This document shows, piece by piece, positions 27,001 to 35,826 of a DNA stretch of 64,000 nucleotides. The notes under the pieces are model-generated. The model did not search any database, was not told where the DNA came from, and saw only the letters and a program-made list of their open reading frames with translations. A program made the position numbers and the translations under genes. Positions within the stretch are counted from its first letter, which is position 1. Each line of letters begins with the position of its first letter. The DNA comes from Roseiarcus sp963833955 (GTDB taxonomy: Bacteria > Pseudomonadota > Alphaproteobacteria > Rhizobiales > Beijerinckiaceae), in contig CAWHZY010000021.1 of assembly GCA_963833955.1 (NCBI GenBank), positions 248,001 through 312,000 of the forward strand. The letters run 5' to 3'.

Positions 27001-29134
27001 TGGACACCAGATTCGAGGGCAACGGACCACCGGCGAGGATCGCATCCGGCGCGTCCTGAGTTCCATAGGCGATCTTCTCCGCCCAGGCGTCGATATTAAA
27101 CAGATTTTGGCTCGAAATGTCGGTCACTGCGATCGTGCAGGTCGCGGTCGGGCTCGAGCAATTCTGGTTGCTCGGGTTCCCGGCGTCGGGCGCGCCCGGG
27201 TCGGTCCAGGCGTAGAGGCGGGACGAGCGAAACAACAGCTCGGAGGGATGGACCGCGTTGACGGCGACGACGATGCCGCTGGCGTAGTCGCCGTTATCCA
27301 GATTCGCTTGATAGTCGTAGTAGTTCAACAACCCCTTCGACGTCTGGATGTCGATGGAGAACAGCGAAGGCGGCGACGCAAGCGAAAGCGGCTGGTTGGC
27401 GAAAATCCGCGCGAGATCTGGGGAGTCGGCGGTCGCGTAGAAGATCGCCGGTCCGCCGGTCCGGTCATTGACGGCCACCGTAAACCCGTCGCCATCGAGA
27501 ACGTTGCTCCAGGCGGCGTTCTGGCCCGCGGACGCCGGGGTGTTCGTCGGCTGCGACAAACCCGCCCCATTGTCCTGAGCGGCGAAAGCGAGACGGCCGG
27601 TGTTGGGGTCCATGACGGCGGAATAGGTCTCGATCGCGCGTATCGGCGATCCATTGACTGCTGAACCGCCGAACGGCCGCCATGTCCCCTGCGCTTGCGG
27701 ATCGGTGAGCGCGTAAAGGCCGCCGTCGTCCGCCGCGATCAAGTCGCCGTTTGAGTCGAAAGCGAGCGAACGCGTATCGGGATGCGGAGATTGGCTTGCT
27801 CCCGGAAAGCTGATCGGCGTGAAGGTCGCGGAGTTGCCGGCCGCGTCGTAATTGATGCGCAGGATCGTCGCGATCTCGTTGTCCGGCGCGAGGTCCGGGA
27901 GCGAAATATCAAACAGGCCGCTGCCCGCTATATAGGCGACCCCCTGCTGGATCGGGTCCGCGATCAGCGCGAAGTGATTCTCGCCTTGGGGATTGCCCTC
28001 AAGGGTGCAGCCGGGAAGCGTGCAATCGCCGCCCGACGAAATGAGCAAGGGCTCGCCGAGATTGTACCACGTCGGCGATCCGGCGCTCGGCATGAAGCGC
28101 GGCGTGTAGAAGACGCCAATCTCTTCAAATCCGCTGGGTGGCGGCGGCGCGACGACGCCGACGAAGAGCGACCCGTTCGCTCCGGGCGCGGCCTTGATAT
28201 TGAGGTCGTCCTCTCCGGCGAAAGAAACCGGATAGAGGCCCGTCGGATTCGAAGCCTTTATGAGCGGCGTCGTGTTGTCGAGAACGGTCCGCCAGGACGC
28301 GCCCTGATCGAGGCTGTAGAGCACCGCGCTCGCTTCATGATAGGCGTAGCCATTCCGCGCGGCGACGAGCACGGTCTGGTTGCTGACACTCGTCGCGACG
28401 AGGCTTGAGACCTCCGTATTGAAGCCCGGAACAAGCGAAAAAGTCTGCCCGCCGTCGGTGCTCCGGTAGAGACCGCCGGCGTTAAAGAAAGAGGTTGAGC
28501 CCCAGGAGCTCCCGGCGCCGACAAGCACGGTCTGTCCGTCGACCCAAAGCCCTTTCACGCTCGCGGGCGAGGGGTCTGTCAACTGTTGTCCATTGGATGC
28601 AATGTAAAGGTTTTGAATTCCCGTCGGGGTCCACGATGTCCAGGCGGCGCCGCCGTCGGTTGATTTCAAAAGGACGGTCGATGGACTGAAAGTTGGAAGG
28701 CCTGCACTATATGCGCCTGTCCCGGCGTAGAGCGTGTTCCCGCTCGGGTCGGCCGCATCGAGGGCGATGGCGCCAATCTGGAGGGCCGGCTGGCTGTCCG
28801 CGGTCGGCGTCCAGGTCTTGCCTCCGTCCGTGGTTTTCCAGACGCCCCCGGACACGGTCGCCGCCCAGTAGGTCGAGGGATCTGTCGGGCTCTGCACGAT
28901 CACGTTCGCGGCGCCGTAGACAGGGTTTCCCTGCGACGACATTCCGTTGACCAGCGTGTTGCTGTTGAGATTGTTGGGCGCGCTGGGGACTGTGCTGAGC
29001 GATGTGAAGGGCCCCGCCTCGACGAATTGCGCCGAGGCCGGTTGAGACACACCAACGGCGGCGGTCAAGACACAGAGGCGGGCGGCCGCGCCTAACGCCC
29101 GGTCGCGCCATGCGCCGATCAACCTGCAGGTCAT
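24011..29134 (-). CDS. Autotransporter with BNR/sialidase-type propeller passenger
   Basis: Type Va secreted protein. From ATG 29134 (GGGAA a few bases upstream) it has an extended signal peptide ending VGVSQPASAQ. The passenger (about 40-900) has repeated BNR/Asp-box motifs (SGGVWKTTDGGKTWTP, LYRSTDGGQTF, LYSLDQGASW), as in sialidase/xyloglucanase propellers. At about 940-1260 are passenger-associated repeats (GRLTLSGNASYSGGTFIEGG). The last ~290 residues are a beta-barrel ending in AGLRYTF. A TTG at 29167 adds 11 residues and is less likely because GGGGAAGG abuts it. The frame is intact over 1707 codons. Ligand and enzyme activity are unknown; surface glycan binding is an inference. Confidence 0.5.
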   Translation of the reverse strand: MTCRLIGAWRDRALGAAARLCVLTAAVGVSQPASAQFVEAGPFTSLSTVPSAPNNLNSNTLVNGMSSQGNPVYGAANVIVQSPTDPSTYWAATVSGGVWKTTDGGKTWTPTADSQPALQIGAIALDAADPSGNTLYAGTGAYSAGLPTFSPSTVLLKSTDGGAAWTSWTPTGIQNLYIASNGQQLTDPSPASVKGLWVDGQTVLVGAGSSWGSTSFFNAGGLYRSTDGGQTFSLVPGFNTEVSSLVATSVSNQTVLVAARNGYAYHEASAVLYSLDQGASWRTVLDNTTPLIKASNPTGLYPVSFAGEDDLNIKAAPGANGSLFVGVVAPPPPSGFEEIGVFYTPRFMPSAGSPTWYNLGEPLLISSGGDCTLPGCTLEGNPQGENHFALIADPIQQGVAYIAGSGLFDISLPDLAPDNEIATILRINYDAAGNSATFTPISFPGASQSPHPDTRSLAFDSNGDLIAADDGGLYALTDPQAQGTWRPFGGSAVNGSPIRAIETYSAVMDPNTGRLAFAAQDNGAGLSQPTNTPASAGQNAAWSNVLDGDGFTVAVNDRTGGPAIFYATADSPDLARIFANQPLSLASPPSLFSIDIQTSKGLLNYYDYQANLDNGDYASGIVVAVNAVHPSELLFRSSRLYAWTDPGAPDAGNPSNQNCSSPTATCTIAVTDISSQNLFNIDAWAEKIAYGTQDAPDAILAGGPLPSNLVSKYGTYGVYLRTEQQYENQPNVDAASNLLAAYPGLNGGSPGNPVSVLFDPATEKNFFIADTNNVYATNTMGASFSTLAPGAALPNGFRHPTGLGYIADGAGEPNNGVKALLIGGIEGAPSALDKSASGNIIATENPFPANPTSSLSYNWVNLAPGLPNVQIQGLAYYPTIDALVAASFGRGVWTLNDVTSHFAGATQLWFGLAGNDSRPNPALLTDGTAVDGSAFSRPLYKFGPGRLTLSGNASYSGGTFIEGGVTAIISDANLGAPQGGLTFAHCTVSASLCGGGALEFDEPLSSARPIALQTTGVFDAEADARLSGPISGPGALDKIGAATLALTGVNSYQGGAFIQAGALAVGADAALGDPMGQIGIDAATLRATGSFATARTVAIGADGATIDTGSNALTGNGLWLAEGMLTKTGVGALALEDLAWLQNVVVAEGTFQVDGSLAGTSIVVNPGGTLSGGGVIAAPTTVAGRLQPGDAPGTLTFTAPVTLQPGSTLAVSVDGTSSAGGAGSFSRVVVNGASLALGGTLAPIFRGISGGDNTFTPTLGEQFGVVGATGGVTGQFSSVAQAGDGIPTTLRLDAIYGANTVTLAVTPTFFSAEPSGVASWSFNQASVGATLDLLRPAPGQTAANQTLQGLYNTLYGFDGPELGQAMTGLSAQSEATIAMSELNAVQAIHNALQSHLLGDLSSPAPTLPSIGLDGSGRNLAASFVGMPANASGANAALGLDGGHLWGLPFVQHFGNASSGGIPGASATVGGLVAGLESPIGDGRTIGAAVAAAHADSSLNVSGGDVYALAAYGRQDWGPITAAAYGGFARDFFDNRHDFGPLGGAGASETGGASSFLAGGVLAYAFNLRGLSVSPTATVAYTQMSLSSVGATSGDGVQLSVPGQSLSQLQTTLGPAFNRTWTAAGTTLSARLAGGWLYNDNPYVILDANLFGLPTPARSAPSGRNGGFAEVDLEARINELVNVFVSWRGEARPQAWSNQVSAGLRYTF

Positions 29135-29674
29135 TGGGATTTCCCAGTCCGCAGACAAAGTTTTCAACCTTCCCCGGTGGTGTCAATGAACAATGCTGTC
29201 GAGGGGAGAGAGCGGCCCTGGTGGTTCACGACCGAGTGGCCGGCACGAACGCCGCGGCCAGATACTCGCTGTCTCGGGGGCCTAGCGTGTAAGGCTAAAG
29301 GAGCTGATCAACCTCCGAGACTCTGAAAGCGCGTGAGTTCGAATCGTGCTCGTGGCGGTAGAGATCCGCCGAAAATCGACGCGGCGCCCCGAACCCCCAG
29401 GAGCGATAGTCGGGGCGGAAATCTGGGGTGGGGCGCGCGGCCGTCGGATCGGCGACGCCTGAGCCGTCGCGCTAGCCCTCCGGGCATTGCCTCCGACCGT
29501 CCCGCCGCCGCGCCGCGCGATTGCAATGCTGGCTGTTTCGCACCACAATGCCTAACGGCCACCAACAAGCTAGGCTATCCGTCACAGAGTTCGGCGACAG
29601 TGACCTTGCCGTGGCTTGAGCTATAAAAAATTGCAGCCTCGTAGCTGCGACAACAACTGATGTGGGAGGATAGA
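29135..29674. other. Intergenic region upstream of the first sugar ABC operon
   Basis: About 540 bases between divergently oriented genes. They presumably hold promoters in both directions, but I can place none confidently. A GAGTTCGAATC string near 29335 looks like a tRNA T-loop but does not fold into a tRNA. GGGAGGA at 29664-29670 is the ribosome site of the next gene. Confidence 0.5.
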
Positions 29675-30718
29675 ATGAGACGCCTTAGCGGAACGGCCGC
29701 GCTTTGTCTGTTCGCGGCGATAGGGGTGACTGCGCCCGCCGGCAATGCCAGCGCCGCAGAGCAGTTCGTCATCGGGGTCTCCAACACTCATATCGGCAAC
29801 AGCTGGCGCGAGGAGTTCGTCTGCTCGATCAAAGCCGAGGCCCTCGCCTCGGGCTTGGTTTCGAAGGTCATTCTGGCCAATCGCGAAGCGGGGCCTTCCG
29901 AGCAGATCGCGGACCTGCGCACGCTGATCTCGGCCGGCGTCAACGCGATCATCATAAACCCGTCGGACGAAAAGGCGCTCAACGGCGTCATCAAGGCCGC
30001 AGCCGACAAGGGGATCATTGTCGTTGCAGCAGACCAACCCGTCAGCGCTCCCGAAGCGTATATCGTGACCGGCGACCAGGTGACCTACGCCAAGGTCGGC
30101 GCCAAATGGCTGTTCGACCAGTTGAAGGGCAAGGGCGATGTCTATCAAATGCGCGGGATCGACGGGGCTCCCGGCGATGGCGTGAGGCAGAAGGGCTTCG
30201 ACGCCGTGCTCAAGGATTATCCTGGGATCAAGGTCGTTGCGACAACTTTCATGGATTGGTCCAACGAAAAGGCCGCGCAGCAGATGTCGGCAATGCTCGC
30301 CTCGGGTAAGCATTTCGACGGGGTCTGGACATCAGGAATCGACTATACGGTGATCGAGGCGATCAAGGCCGCGCATAAGCCGTTTGTGCCGTTCGTCGGC
30401 GCCGACAACAATGGCTTCCTCAAGCAACTGATCGACTACAAGAAGGATGGATTGGTTGGCGTCGCCGTCGCGAATTCACCCGCGATCGGCGCAGCCGGGT
30501 TGGTCGTCGCCCTCGATGTCCTGCAAAAGAAACCTCGCGATAAGGTAACGACCGTTCCGACAGCCTATTACGACAACACGACCGACGAAAATGTTGAGAT
30601 GCTGAAGAAGCTCTACGACCCGAACGTTGCGCCGACTGATCCCATCTATGGTCCCGAAAAGGACTATGGTCACTTCACCGCCGCACAGGAAAAGGACTGC
30701 AAGGGTCCGGGCGAGTAA
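29675..30718 (+). CDS. Sugar ABC transporter substrate-binding protein (cluster 1)
   Basis: Periplasmic binding protein of the RbsB/PBP type I fold (PF13407). The signal peptide ends APAGNASAAE; the mature part shows IGVSNTHIGNSWREEF, INPSDEKALNGVI and IVVAADQPVSAPEAYIVTGD. Start ATG 29675 follows GGAGG; an upstream GTG at 29660 is not preferred. It heads an operon with an RbsA-like ATPase and two permeases. Ligand cannot be read from sequence; a monosaccharide or sugar-like compound is expected. Confidence 0.5.
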   Translation: MRRLSGTAALCLFAAIGVTAPAGNASAAEQFVIGVSNTHIGNSWREEFVCSIKAEALASGLVSKVILANREAGPSEQIADLRTLISAGVNAIIINPSDEKALNGVIKAAADKGIIVVAADQPVSAPEAYIVTGDQVTYAKVGAKWLFDQLKGKGDVYQMRGIDGAPGDGVRQKGFDAVLKDYPGIKVVATTFMDWSNEKAAQQMSAMLASGKHFDGVWTSGIDYTVIEAIKAAHKPFVPFVGADNNGFLKQLIDYKKDGLVGVAVANSPAIGAAGLVVALDVLQKKPRDKVTTVPTAYYDNTTDENVEMLKKLYDPNVAPTDPIYGPEKDYGHFTAAQEKDCKGPGE

Positions 30719-30850
30719 CACCCGTTGCCGGCGGCGTTCGCGTCCTGTGGGCGCCGCACTGCTCACTGACTCAGTAGTCCTGGCAGACTTGTTGGCGGCG
30801 ATGGTTCGGGCCGTCATGAACGGGCTGCGAGCGGACGTGGAGCCGTTCCG

Positions 30851-32278
30851 ATGAACGACGCCACGCCTCTCCTTGAGGTCCGCGATGTCGCTAAGCAATT
30901 CGGCGCAGTCATAGCGCTCAAGTCGGCGACGATGAATCTTGTCCGTGGCGAGATCCATGCGTTGATGGGAGCCAATGGCGCGGGCAAGAGCACGCTGGTG
31001 AAGATCCTCACCGGCGTTCACCCTGCGGATGCCGGAACCATAACGATCAACGGCGCAACGCGCGTGTTTCGCTCGCCCGCCGAAGCGCGCCGCGCAGGGA
31101 TCGTCTCGGTCTACCAAGATCCCGCGCTTGTCCCCGACCTGACAATTGGCCAGAACATGCGCTTGGCCGATGTCCCGCTCGCGGACGTGCGGAGCTACTT
31201 CAGCGACCTTGGAATAGAAGACCTCGATCCGAACGCGCTGGCGCGAGACATTCCGTATCCAATTTTGCGCCTCATCGATCTGGCCCGTGCTCTGGCCTCC
31301 AATCCGACCCTGCTTATCCTCGACGAGATTACCGCCGCTCTTCCGGCAGACCTGGCGGAACGTGTCTTCGCGGTTATGCGCAGTTGGCGCGAACGCGGCA
31401 ATTCGGTGATTTTCATCTCTCACCGCATGGCGGAAGTCGGCGCGCTCTGTGATCGCGCCACGGTTTTGCGCGATGGCGTAACCGTTGGAATCGTCGACAC
31501 AGCCCCCGGAAGCGGAGAGCGAATCGTTTCGCTTATGCTCGGCGTGGATCCAACGAAGGTTAGCCCTTCGGGGTCTGCGCAACGGCAAAATCTGAGCGTC
31601 GACGGTCTCGCCGCCCTCGAGGTCCGCGATCTTTGCTACGGCCACATGCTCAAGAACGTTTCCTTCAGCCTGCGGGCCGGAGAGATTCTCGGGGTTGCGG
31701 CGCTCGAAGGTCAGGGGCAACAGGAACTGTTCGACTGCATTGCTGGAGTGACCCGTAACGACGGCGGAGAGATCGCGGCCCACGGCCAAAAGCTGAACCT
31801 TCATCATCCTGGCGACGCAATCGCGGCAGGTCTCGTGCTGGTTCCGGCGAACAGGCTGCAGGCGCTTCTGCCGCAGCGCTCGATCCACGAGAATGTGGCT
31901 TTGCCGCTCGTGCGCGACCCATCGAATTGGGGCCTCATCAACGCCCGAACGGAGCGGGAGCGCGTCTCGAACGCGGTCAAGCGATTGCAAATTGATACCC
32001 GAGCGGAGTCCCAGTTGCGCCGGTTGAGCGGCGGCAACCAGCAGAAGGTGGTGATCGCACGATGGATTGCGACGGGATTCCAAACCCTGCTTTGCTTCGA
32101 TCCGACGCGCGGCATCGACATCGGCACCAAGCATCAGATTTATCGGTTGTTGCGCGAGATGGCCGACGCCGGGTCGTCCGTGCTTCTGTTCACGTCCGAG
32201 CTTCCGGAAATTGCCCTGGTGTGCGACCGGGTGATTGTTTTGTTCGGGGGCGAGATCGTCAGCCGAGATGCCGGCTAG
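30851..32278 (+). CDS. RbsA-like double ABC ATPase (cluster 1), C-terminus frame-broken
   Basis: Energising subunit with two nucleotide-binding halves. The first has Walker A GANGAGKST and Walker B LLILDEITAAL, with its signature replaced by ILRLIDLARAL. The second has the usual degenerate Walker A (LEGQGQQELF) and a canonical LSGGNQQK signature. The called frame stops at IVSRDAG; one base upstream the +1 frame continues EMPASEADEETLLRAAHGL, the usual RbsA C-terminus. An extra C at 32263-32264 would explain this. If corrected, the true end and the permease start need redefining. Confidence 0.5.
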   Translation: MNDATPLLEVRDVAKQFGAVIALKSATMNLVRGEIHALMGANGAGKSTLVKILTGVHPADAGTITINGATRVFRSPAEARRAGIVSVYQDPALVPDLTIGQNMRLADVPLADVRSYFSDLGIEDLDPNALARDIPYPILRLIDLARALASNPTLLILDEITAALPADLAERVFAVMRSWRERGNSVIFISHRMAEVGALCDRATVLRDGVTVGIVDTAPGSGERIVSLMLGVDPTKVSPSGSAQRQNLSVDGLAALEVRDLCYGHMLKNVSFSLRAGEILGVAALEGQGQQELFDCIAGVTRNDGGEIAAHGQKLNLHHPGDAIAAGLVLVPANRLQALLPQRSIHENVALPLVRDPSNWGLINARTERERVSNAVKRLQIDTRAESQLRRLSGGNQQKVVIARWIATGFQTLLCFDPTRGIDIGTKHQIYRLLREMADAGSSVLLFTSELPEIALVCDRVIVLFGGEIVSRDAG

Positions 32279-32473
32279 CGAAGCCGACGAGGAAACGTTG
32301 CTTCGCGCTGCACATGGCCTGGGGCTCGCTCCCGCCATGGGCGCGATCCAGCGCGCTAGCGTCCGGTCAAGCGGAACAGGCGCGATAAATGAGATCGGCC
32401 GGCAATTCATCCTTGAGCGTCCAGAGCCGCAGACCAAAGCTCCGGGCTTATCGACAAGATCGGGAGCGCCGTT

Positions 32474-33412
32474 GTGCGGTATCCCGCGCTATTCGGCATG
32501 CCGGTGCTCTTTCTCGTCTTTCTGATGGCCACCGTCGCGATCCATCCCCGATTCGATTCGTTCGATGCGCAGTCTGTCGCAATGGCGGCGTTGCCGTTGG
32601 CGTGCGCCGCGGCTGCTCAGGCGATCGTCGTGATATCGGGCGGAATAGACCTGTCGATCGGATCCGTTATGGCCGTCGCAAACGTCCTCGCGGCGCGCAC
32701 GATGAATGAGGCTAGCTTCGGCCAATCCCTCTGGCTCGCCCTGGCCATTTTGGCCGCCGGCGCAATCATAGGCGCGGTCAACGGACTGCTCGTCATCGTT
32801 TCTCGTGTCCCGGACGTCATCGTCACGCTGACGAGCGGCTTTATCTGGGGCGGCGTCGCGCTCTTGATCCTCGAGAAGCCGGGCGGCGGCGCTCCTCCTG
32901 AGTTTGCGAATCTTGGCACTGGAACTCTGATCACCGAGTGGCTGTCCAACTCGCTGGTTCTGCTTGTCGTGGCCGTGGCGCTCGTCTGGATTCCGGTTCG
33001 CATGTCGAAGACCGGCTTCCGCATCTACGCCACCGGCAGCGACAAGATCGCCGCGTTTCGAAGCGGGGTGAATGTCGAGGTCGCTCGGCTCATGGCCTAT
33101 GTCCTCGGCGGCTTGTTCAGCGCCATCGGAGGACTCGGTTTGACGATGACGACAGGCATAGGCTCTCCGCATGCGGGCGTTCTTTACACGCTGAGCGGGT
33201 TGGCCGCCGTGGTCATTGGCGGCGTGAGCCTGACGGGCGGGCGCGGCGGAGTCGTGGGGCCGGTCATCGCCGCCTTTGTGCTCACCCTCATTCCCGCGGA
33301 CCTGATCTTTCTGAACATTGACCCGAACTTCGGCCAAGTCATCCAGGGAACATTGATCGTTCTCGTCGTGATGGCCGGCGGGCTCGCAACCATAGTGAGA
33401 AACCGCAGATGA
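32474..33412 (+). CDS. RbsC-like ABC permease (cluster 1, first)
   Basis: Inner-membrane channel subunit (PF02653) with 8-10 hydrophobic segments. VISGGIDLSIGSVMAVANV, TGSDKIAAFRSGVNVE and VIGGVSLTGGRGGVVGP are family hallmarks. GTG 32474 (VRYPALFGMPVL) is the listed start, but the same frame is open back to 32417 (LIDKIGSAV upstream) without an ATG. A frame break between here and the ATPase tail may hide the true start. The stop overlaps ATG 33409 of the next permease (ATGA). Confidence 0.5.
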   Translation: MRYPALFGMPVLFLVFLMATVAIHPRFDSFDAQSVAMAALPLACAAAAQAIVVISGGIDLSIGSVMAVANVLAARTMNEASFGQSLWLALAILAAGAIIGAVNGLLVIVSRVPDVIVTLTSGFIWGGVALLILEKPGGGAPPEFANLGTGTLITEWLSNSLVLLVVAVALVWIPVRMSKTGFRIYATGSDKIAAFRSGVNVEVARLMAYVLGGLFSAIGGLGLTMTTGIGSPHAGVLYTLSGLAAVVIGGVSLTGGRGGVVGPVIAAFVLTLIPADLIFLNIDPNFGQVIQGTLIVLVVMAGGLATIVRNRR

Positions 33413-34394
33413 GCGGTTCGTCGGAGCGACGCGTCCAGGCGCTGGGAGCCTCGCAGCCTTCTTTTCTGGTTTCAGCGGAATACGATCGTTGCTCTGATCC
33501 TGCTGCTCCTGGTCTTCATCGCGGCCGTCGAACTCATGAAGCCGGGCACGGTCAATCCCGTTTGGTTATCGAACACGCTCCTGTTCGCGGCCCCGCTCGG
33601 TATTCTGGCCGCAGGTCAGACCATGGTGATGCTGACCGGCGGGATAGATTTATCGGTCGTCAGCGTCGCGATGGGTTCCGCATTCCTGATGACGACCACA
33701 GCGCTGAAGTTCGGCAATCTGACGGCGGTCGCGATTGGGCTTGGGCTGGGCTTGGCGGTGGGCGCGATCAATGGCGTGGGGATCGCTCTGCTGGGCGTTC
33801 AGCCACTTGGTGATGACGCTCGGCACCGGGCTCATGACGCAAGGCGTGATCATCGTCTACAGCCAGAAGATATTGGCGTCGCGCTCGATCGTGCCAGACT
33901 TCATCCATGCCATTGGGTCCGACCGTTTAGGCGGCCTCATTCCTCTCGACCTGTTTCTGTGGCTGCCGATCGCGGCGCTGGTGCTGATCACGCTGCAGCG
34001 AACCGGGTTCGGCCGGTTGCTCTATGCGATCGGCGACAATCGTGAGGGCTGCCGGCTAGCCGGCGTGCGCGTGTGGCGGCTCCTCTTCATCGACTACGTT
34101 ATTTGCGCGCTTCTCGCTTCCCTCGCCGGATTTGTTCTCGTCGGCCATACCAATTCCGCCGATCTCAGTTTGGCCTCCACCTATCTCTTGCCTTCCATCG
34201 CGGCGGTCATCATCGGCGGCACATCGATTTTTGGCGGCAGCGGAGGCTATTCCGGCACGATCATTGGCGTCCTGATCCTGACCGTGCTCGACGGACTGCT
34301 GACCCTTCTTGATTCACCCGAGCCGATCAAACAGATCCTTTACGGCGCCATCATCTTTGTCCTGGCGGCGGCCTATTCGCGCCTCACCGCCTAA
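33409..34394 (+). pseudogene. RbsC-like ABC permease (cluster 1, second), two +1 breaks
   Basis: Following the homology needs three frames: MSGSSERRVQ, then WEPRSLLFWFQRNTIVALIL through AGQTMVMLTGGIDLSVVS, then LVMTLGTGLMTQG through GGTSIFGGSGGYSGTIIG. Extra bases at 33438-33439 (GG) and 33807-33808 (TT) account for both breaks. Everything else matches an intact RbsC-type permease of about 328 residues, with no internal stop in the restored frame. It is either a recently broken gene or a consensus error; the ATPase of the same operon has the same kind of break. Confidence 0.5.
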
Positions 34395-34436
34395 AACGCC
34401 GGGCGCCAGGCCTTCCCGCGTTTCCGGCTCTTCAAT

Positions 34437-35492
34437 TCATCCAAACCCCAATATCTGGCTCACGACATCGCGTTCGGCGCCCGTCGCTGCGAAATCGTCG
34501 AACGCCCTGTCGGTCACGCGGATGATGTGAGCCGCGATGAAGGGCGCGCCTTCAGCGGCGGCAACTTCAGGATGTTTGAGGCAATCTTCCCACTCATAGA
34601 CCGCCCAGCCGCTGAAATCATACTCGGCGAGCTTCGAGAAGATCTGCTTGAAGTCGACCTGGCCATCGCCGAGCGAGCGGTCTCGGGCGGCGCGCTTCAG
34701 CCACGGTTGATACCCGGAATAGAAGCCTTGTTTCCCGGTCGGTCGAAACTCGGCGTCCTTCACGTGGAAGCCTTTGATACGGTCATGGTAGAGGTCGATG
34801 AACTCGACGTAATCCAGTCCCTGCTTGATGAAGTGGCTGGCGTCATAGTTGATGTTGCAGCGCGGATGATTACCGACCGCAGCCAGGAATTGCTCGAACG
34901 TCTCCCCGTCGAAAACCTCCTGGCAGGGATGCAGTTCAAACCCAATGTCGACGCCAGCCGCGTCGAAGGCGTCGAGGATCGGCGTCCAGCGCCTCGCGAG
35001 TTCGCCAAACGCCGCCTCGATGAGATGGCCCGGCCGCTGCGGCCATGGATAAACATAGGGCCAGGCGAGCGAACCGCTGAACGTCTGCGCGAGCTTGAGA
35101 CCGAGGCGCTGCGACGCCTTGGCTGCGATCTTCATCTCTTCGGCAGCCCAGGCCTGACGCGCTTTCGGGTTTCCTCGCAGGCTCGTCGGCGCGAATGCGT
35201 CGTAGAATGAGTCATATGCAGGATGGACCGCGACCAGTTGGCCCTGAAGAGCGGTCACGAGCTCGGTGACGGCGAGCCCCTGATCCTTCAAAACCCCTGT
35301 AATCTCGTCGGCGTAGGTCTGGCTTTCAGCACAACGATGGAGATCGAGAAACCGGGCGTCCGAGCTCGGAAGCTGCAGCCCCACATAGCCTAAGCCTGCA
35401 GCCCACTTTGCTATCGAAGGGAGGCTGTTGAATGGCGCGCGGTCGCTCGCAAGCTGTGCGATGAGCAATGCTGGTCCTTTGATCGTGCGCAC
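34437..35492 (-). CDS. Sugar phosphate isomerase/epimerase (xylose isomerase-like TIM barrel)
   Basis: AP-endonuclease/xylose isomerase-like family (PF01261), 351 aa. The likely metal ligands and barrel motifs are GFELHPCQEVFDGETF (Glu, His), CNINYDASHFIKQG (Asp, His), IKGFHVKDAEF (His, Asp) and WAVYEWEDCL (Glu). Start GTG 35492 follows AAGGAGGG. It is convergent with the cluster 1 permease and divergent from the GntR regulator, placing it in the same sugar-catabolic context. Substrate not determinable; 3-keto or uncommon sugars are often handled by this family. Confidence 0.5.
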   Translation of the reverse strand: MRTIKGPALLIAQLASDRAPFNSLPSIAKWAAGLGYVGLQLPSSDARFLDLHRCAESQTYADEITGVLKDQGLAVTELVTALQGQLVAVHPAYDSFYDAFAPTSLRGNPKARQAWAAEEMKIAAKASQRLGLKLAQTFSGSLAWPYVYPWPQRPGHLIEAAFGELARRWTPILDAFDAAGVDIGFELHPCQEVFDGETFEQFLAAVGNHPRCNINYDASHFIKQGLDYVEFIDLYHDRIKGFHVKDAEFRPTGKQGFYSGYQPWLKRAARDRSLGDGQVDFKQIFSKLAEYDFSGWAVYEWEDCLKHPEVAAAEGAPFIAAHIIRVTDRAFDDFAATGAERDVVSQILGFG

Positions 35493-35826
35493 GACATCCC
35501 TCCTTTATCTCGTTGATGCGATCGGCGCTGGCTCAACTGCAAGCTGCCATGTCCGAACCGCGCCGCAATGCCAATGGCTGAGGCGGACAACGGTTCAATT
35601 GTTGTCGCCTAGTCCGATCCGGAGGAAACGCGGCTCCATCCAGGGCGTCGCTGCCCGACGACCACGCGATGACGGCAAGATCATTGACGTGATGCCTTAT
35701 ATCTGATACATCACACTTAGCAAATGCGCCCGTCACGACTTTGAGATGAGGGGTCGACCGGACGCTCTCACGTCAACCAAACGCGCGTTGCGTTGATACG
35801 AGCATCACTTCACTTCGGACAGGCAG
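35493..35826. promoter_or_regulatory. Divergent control region between isomerase and GntR regulator
   Basis: Contains TGATACATCA near 35704-35713, whose TGAT/ATCA arms form a short inverted repeat of the kind used by FadR/GntR-type regulators. The isomerase GTG and the regulator GTG face away from it. No gene is seen. Operator assignment is inference. Confidence 0.5.

Noticed and set aside
29290..29360. Possible tRNA at GAGTTCGAATCGTGCTC
   Set aside because: The T-loop-like string is present, but the T-stem does not pair and no acceptor or anticodon stem of proper length can be drawn. It may be a decayed tRNA or chance.
30476..32437. Long minus-strand frame (653 codons) antisense to the cluster 1 ATPase
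   Set aside because: High-GC antisense frame with no recognisable protein motif; the plus-strand ATPase has clear Walker and signature motifs.
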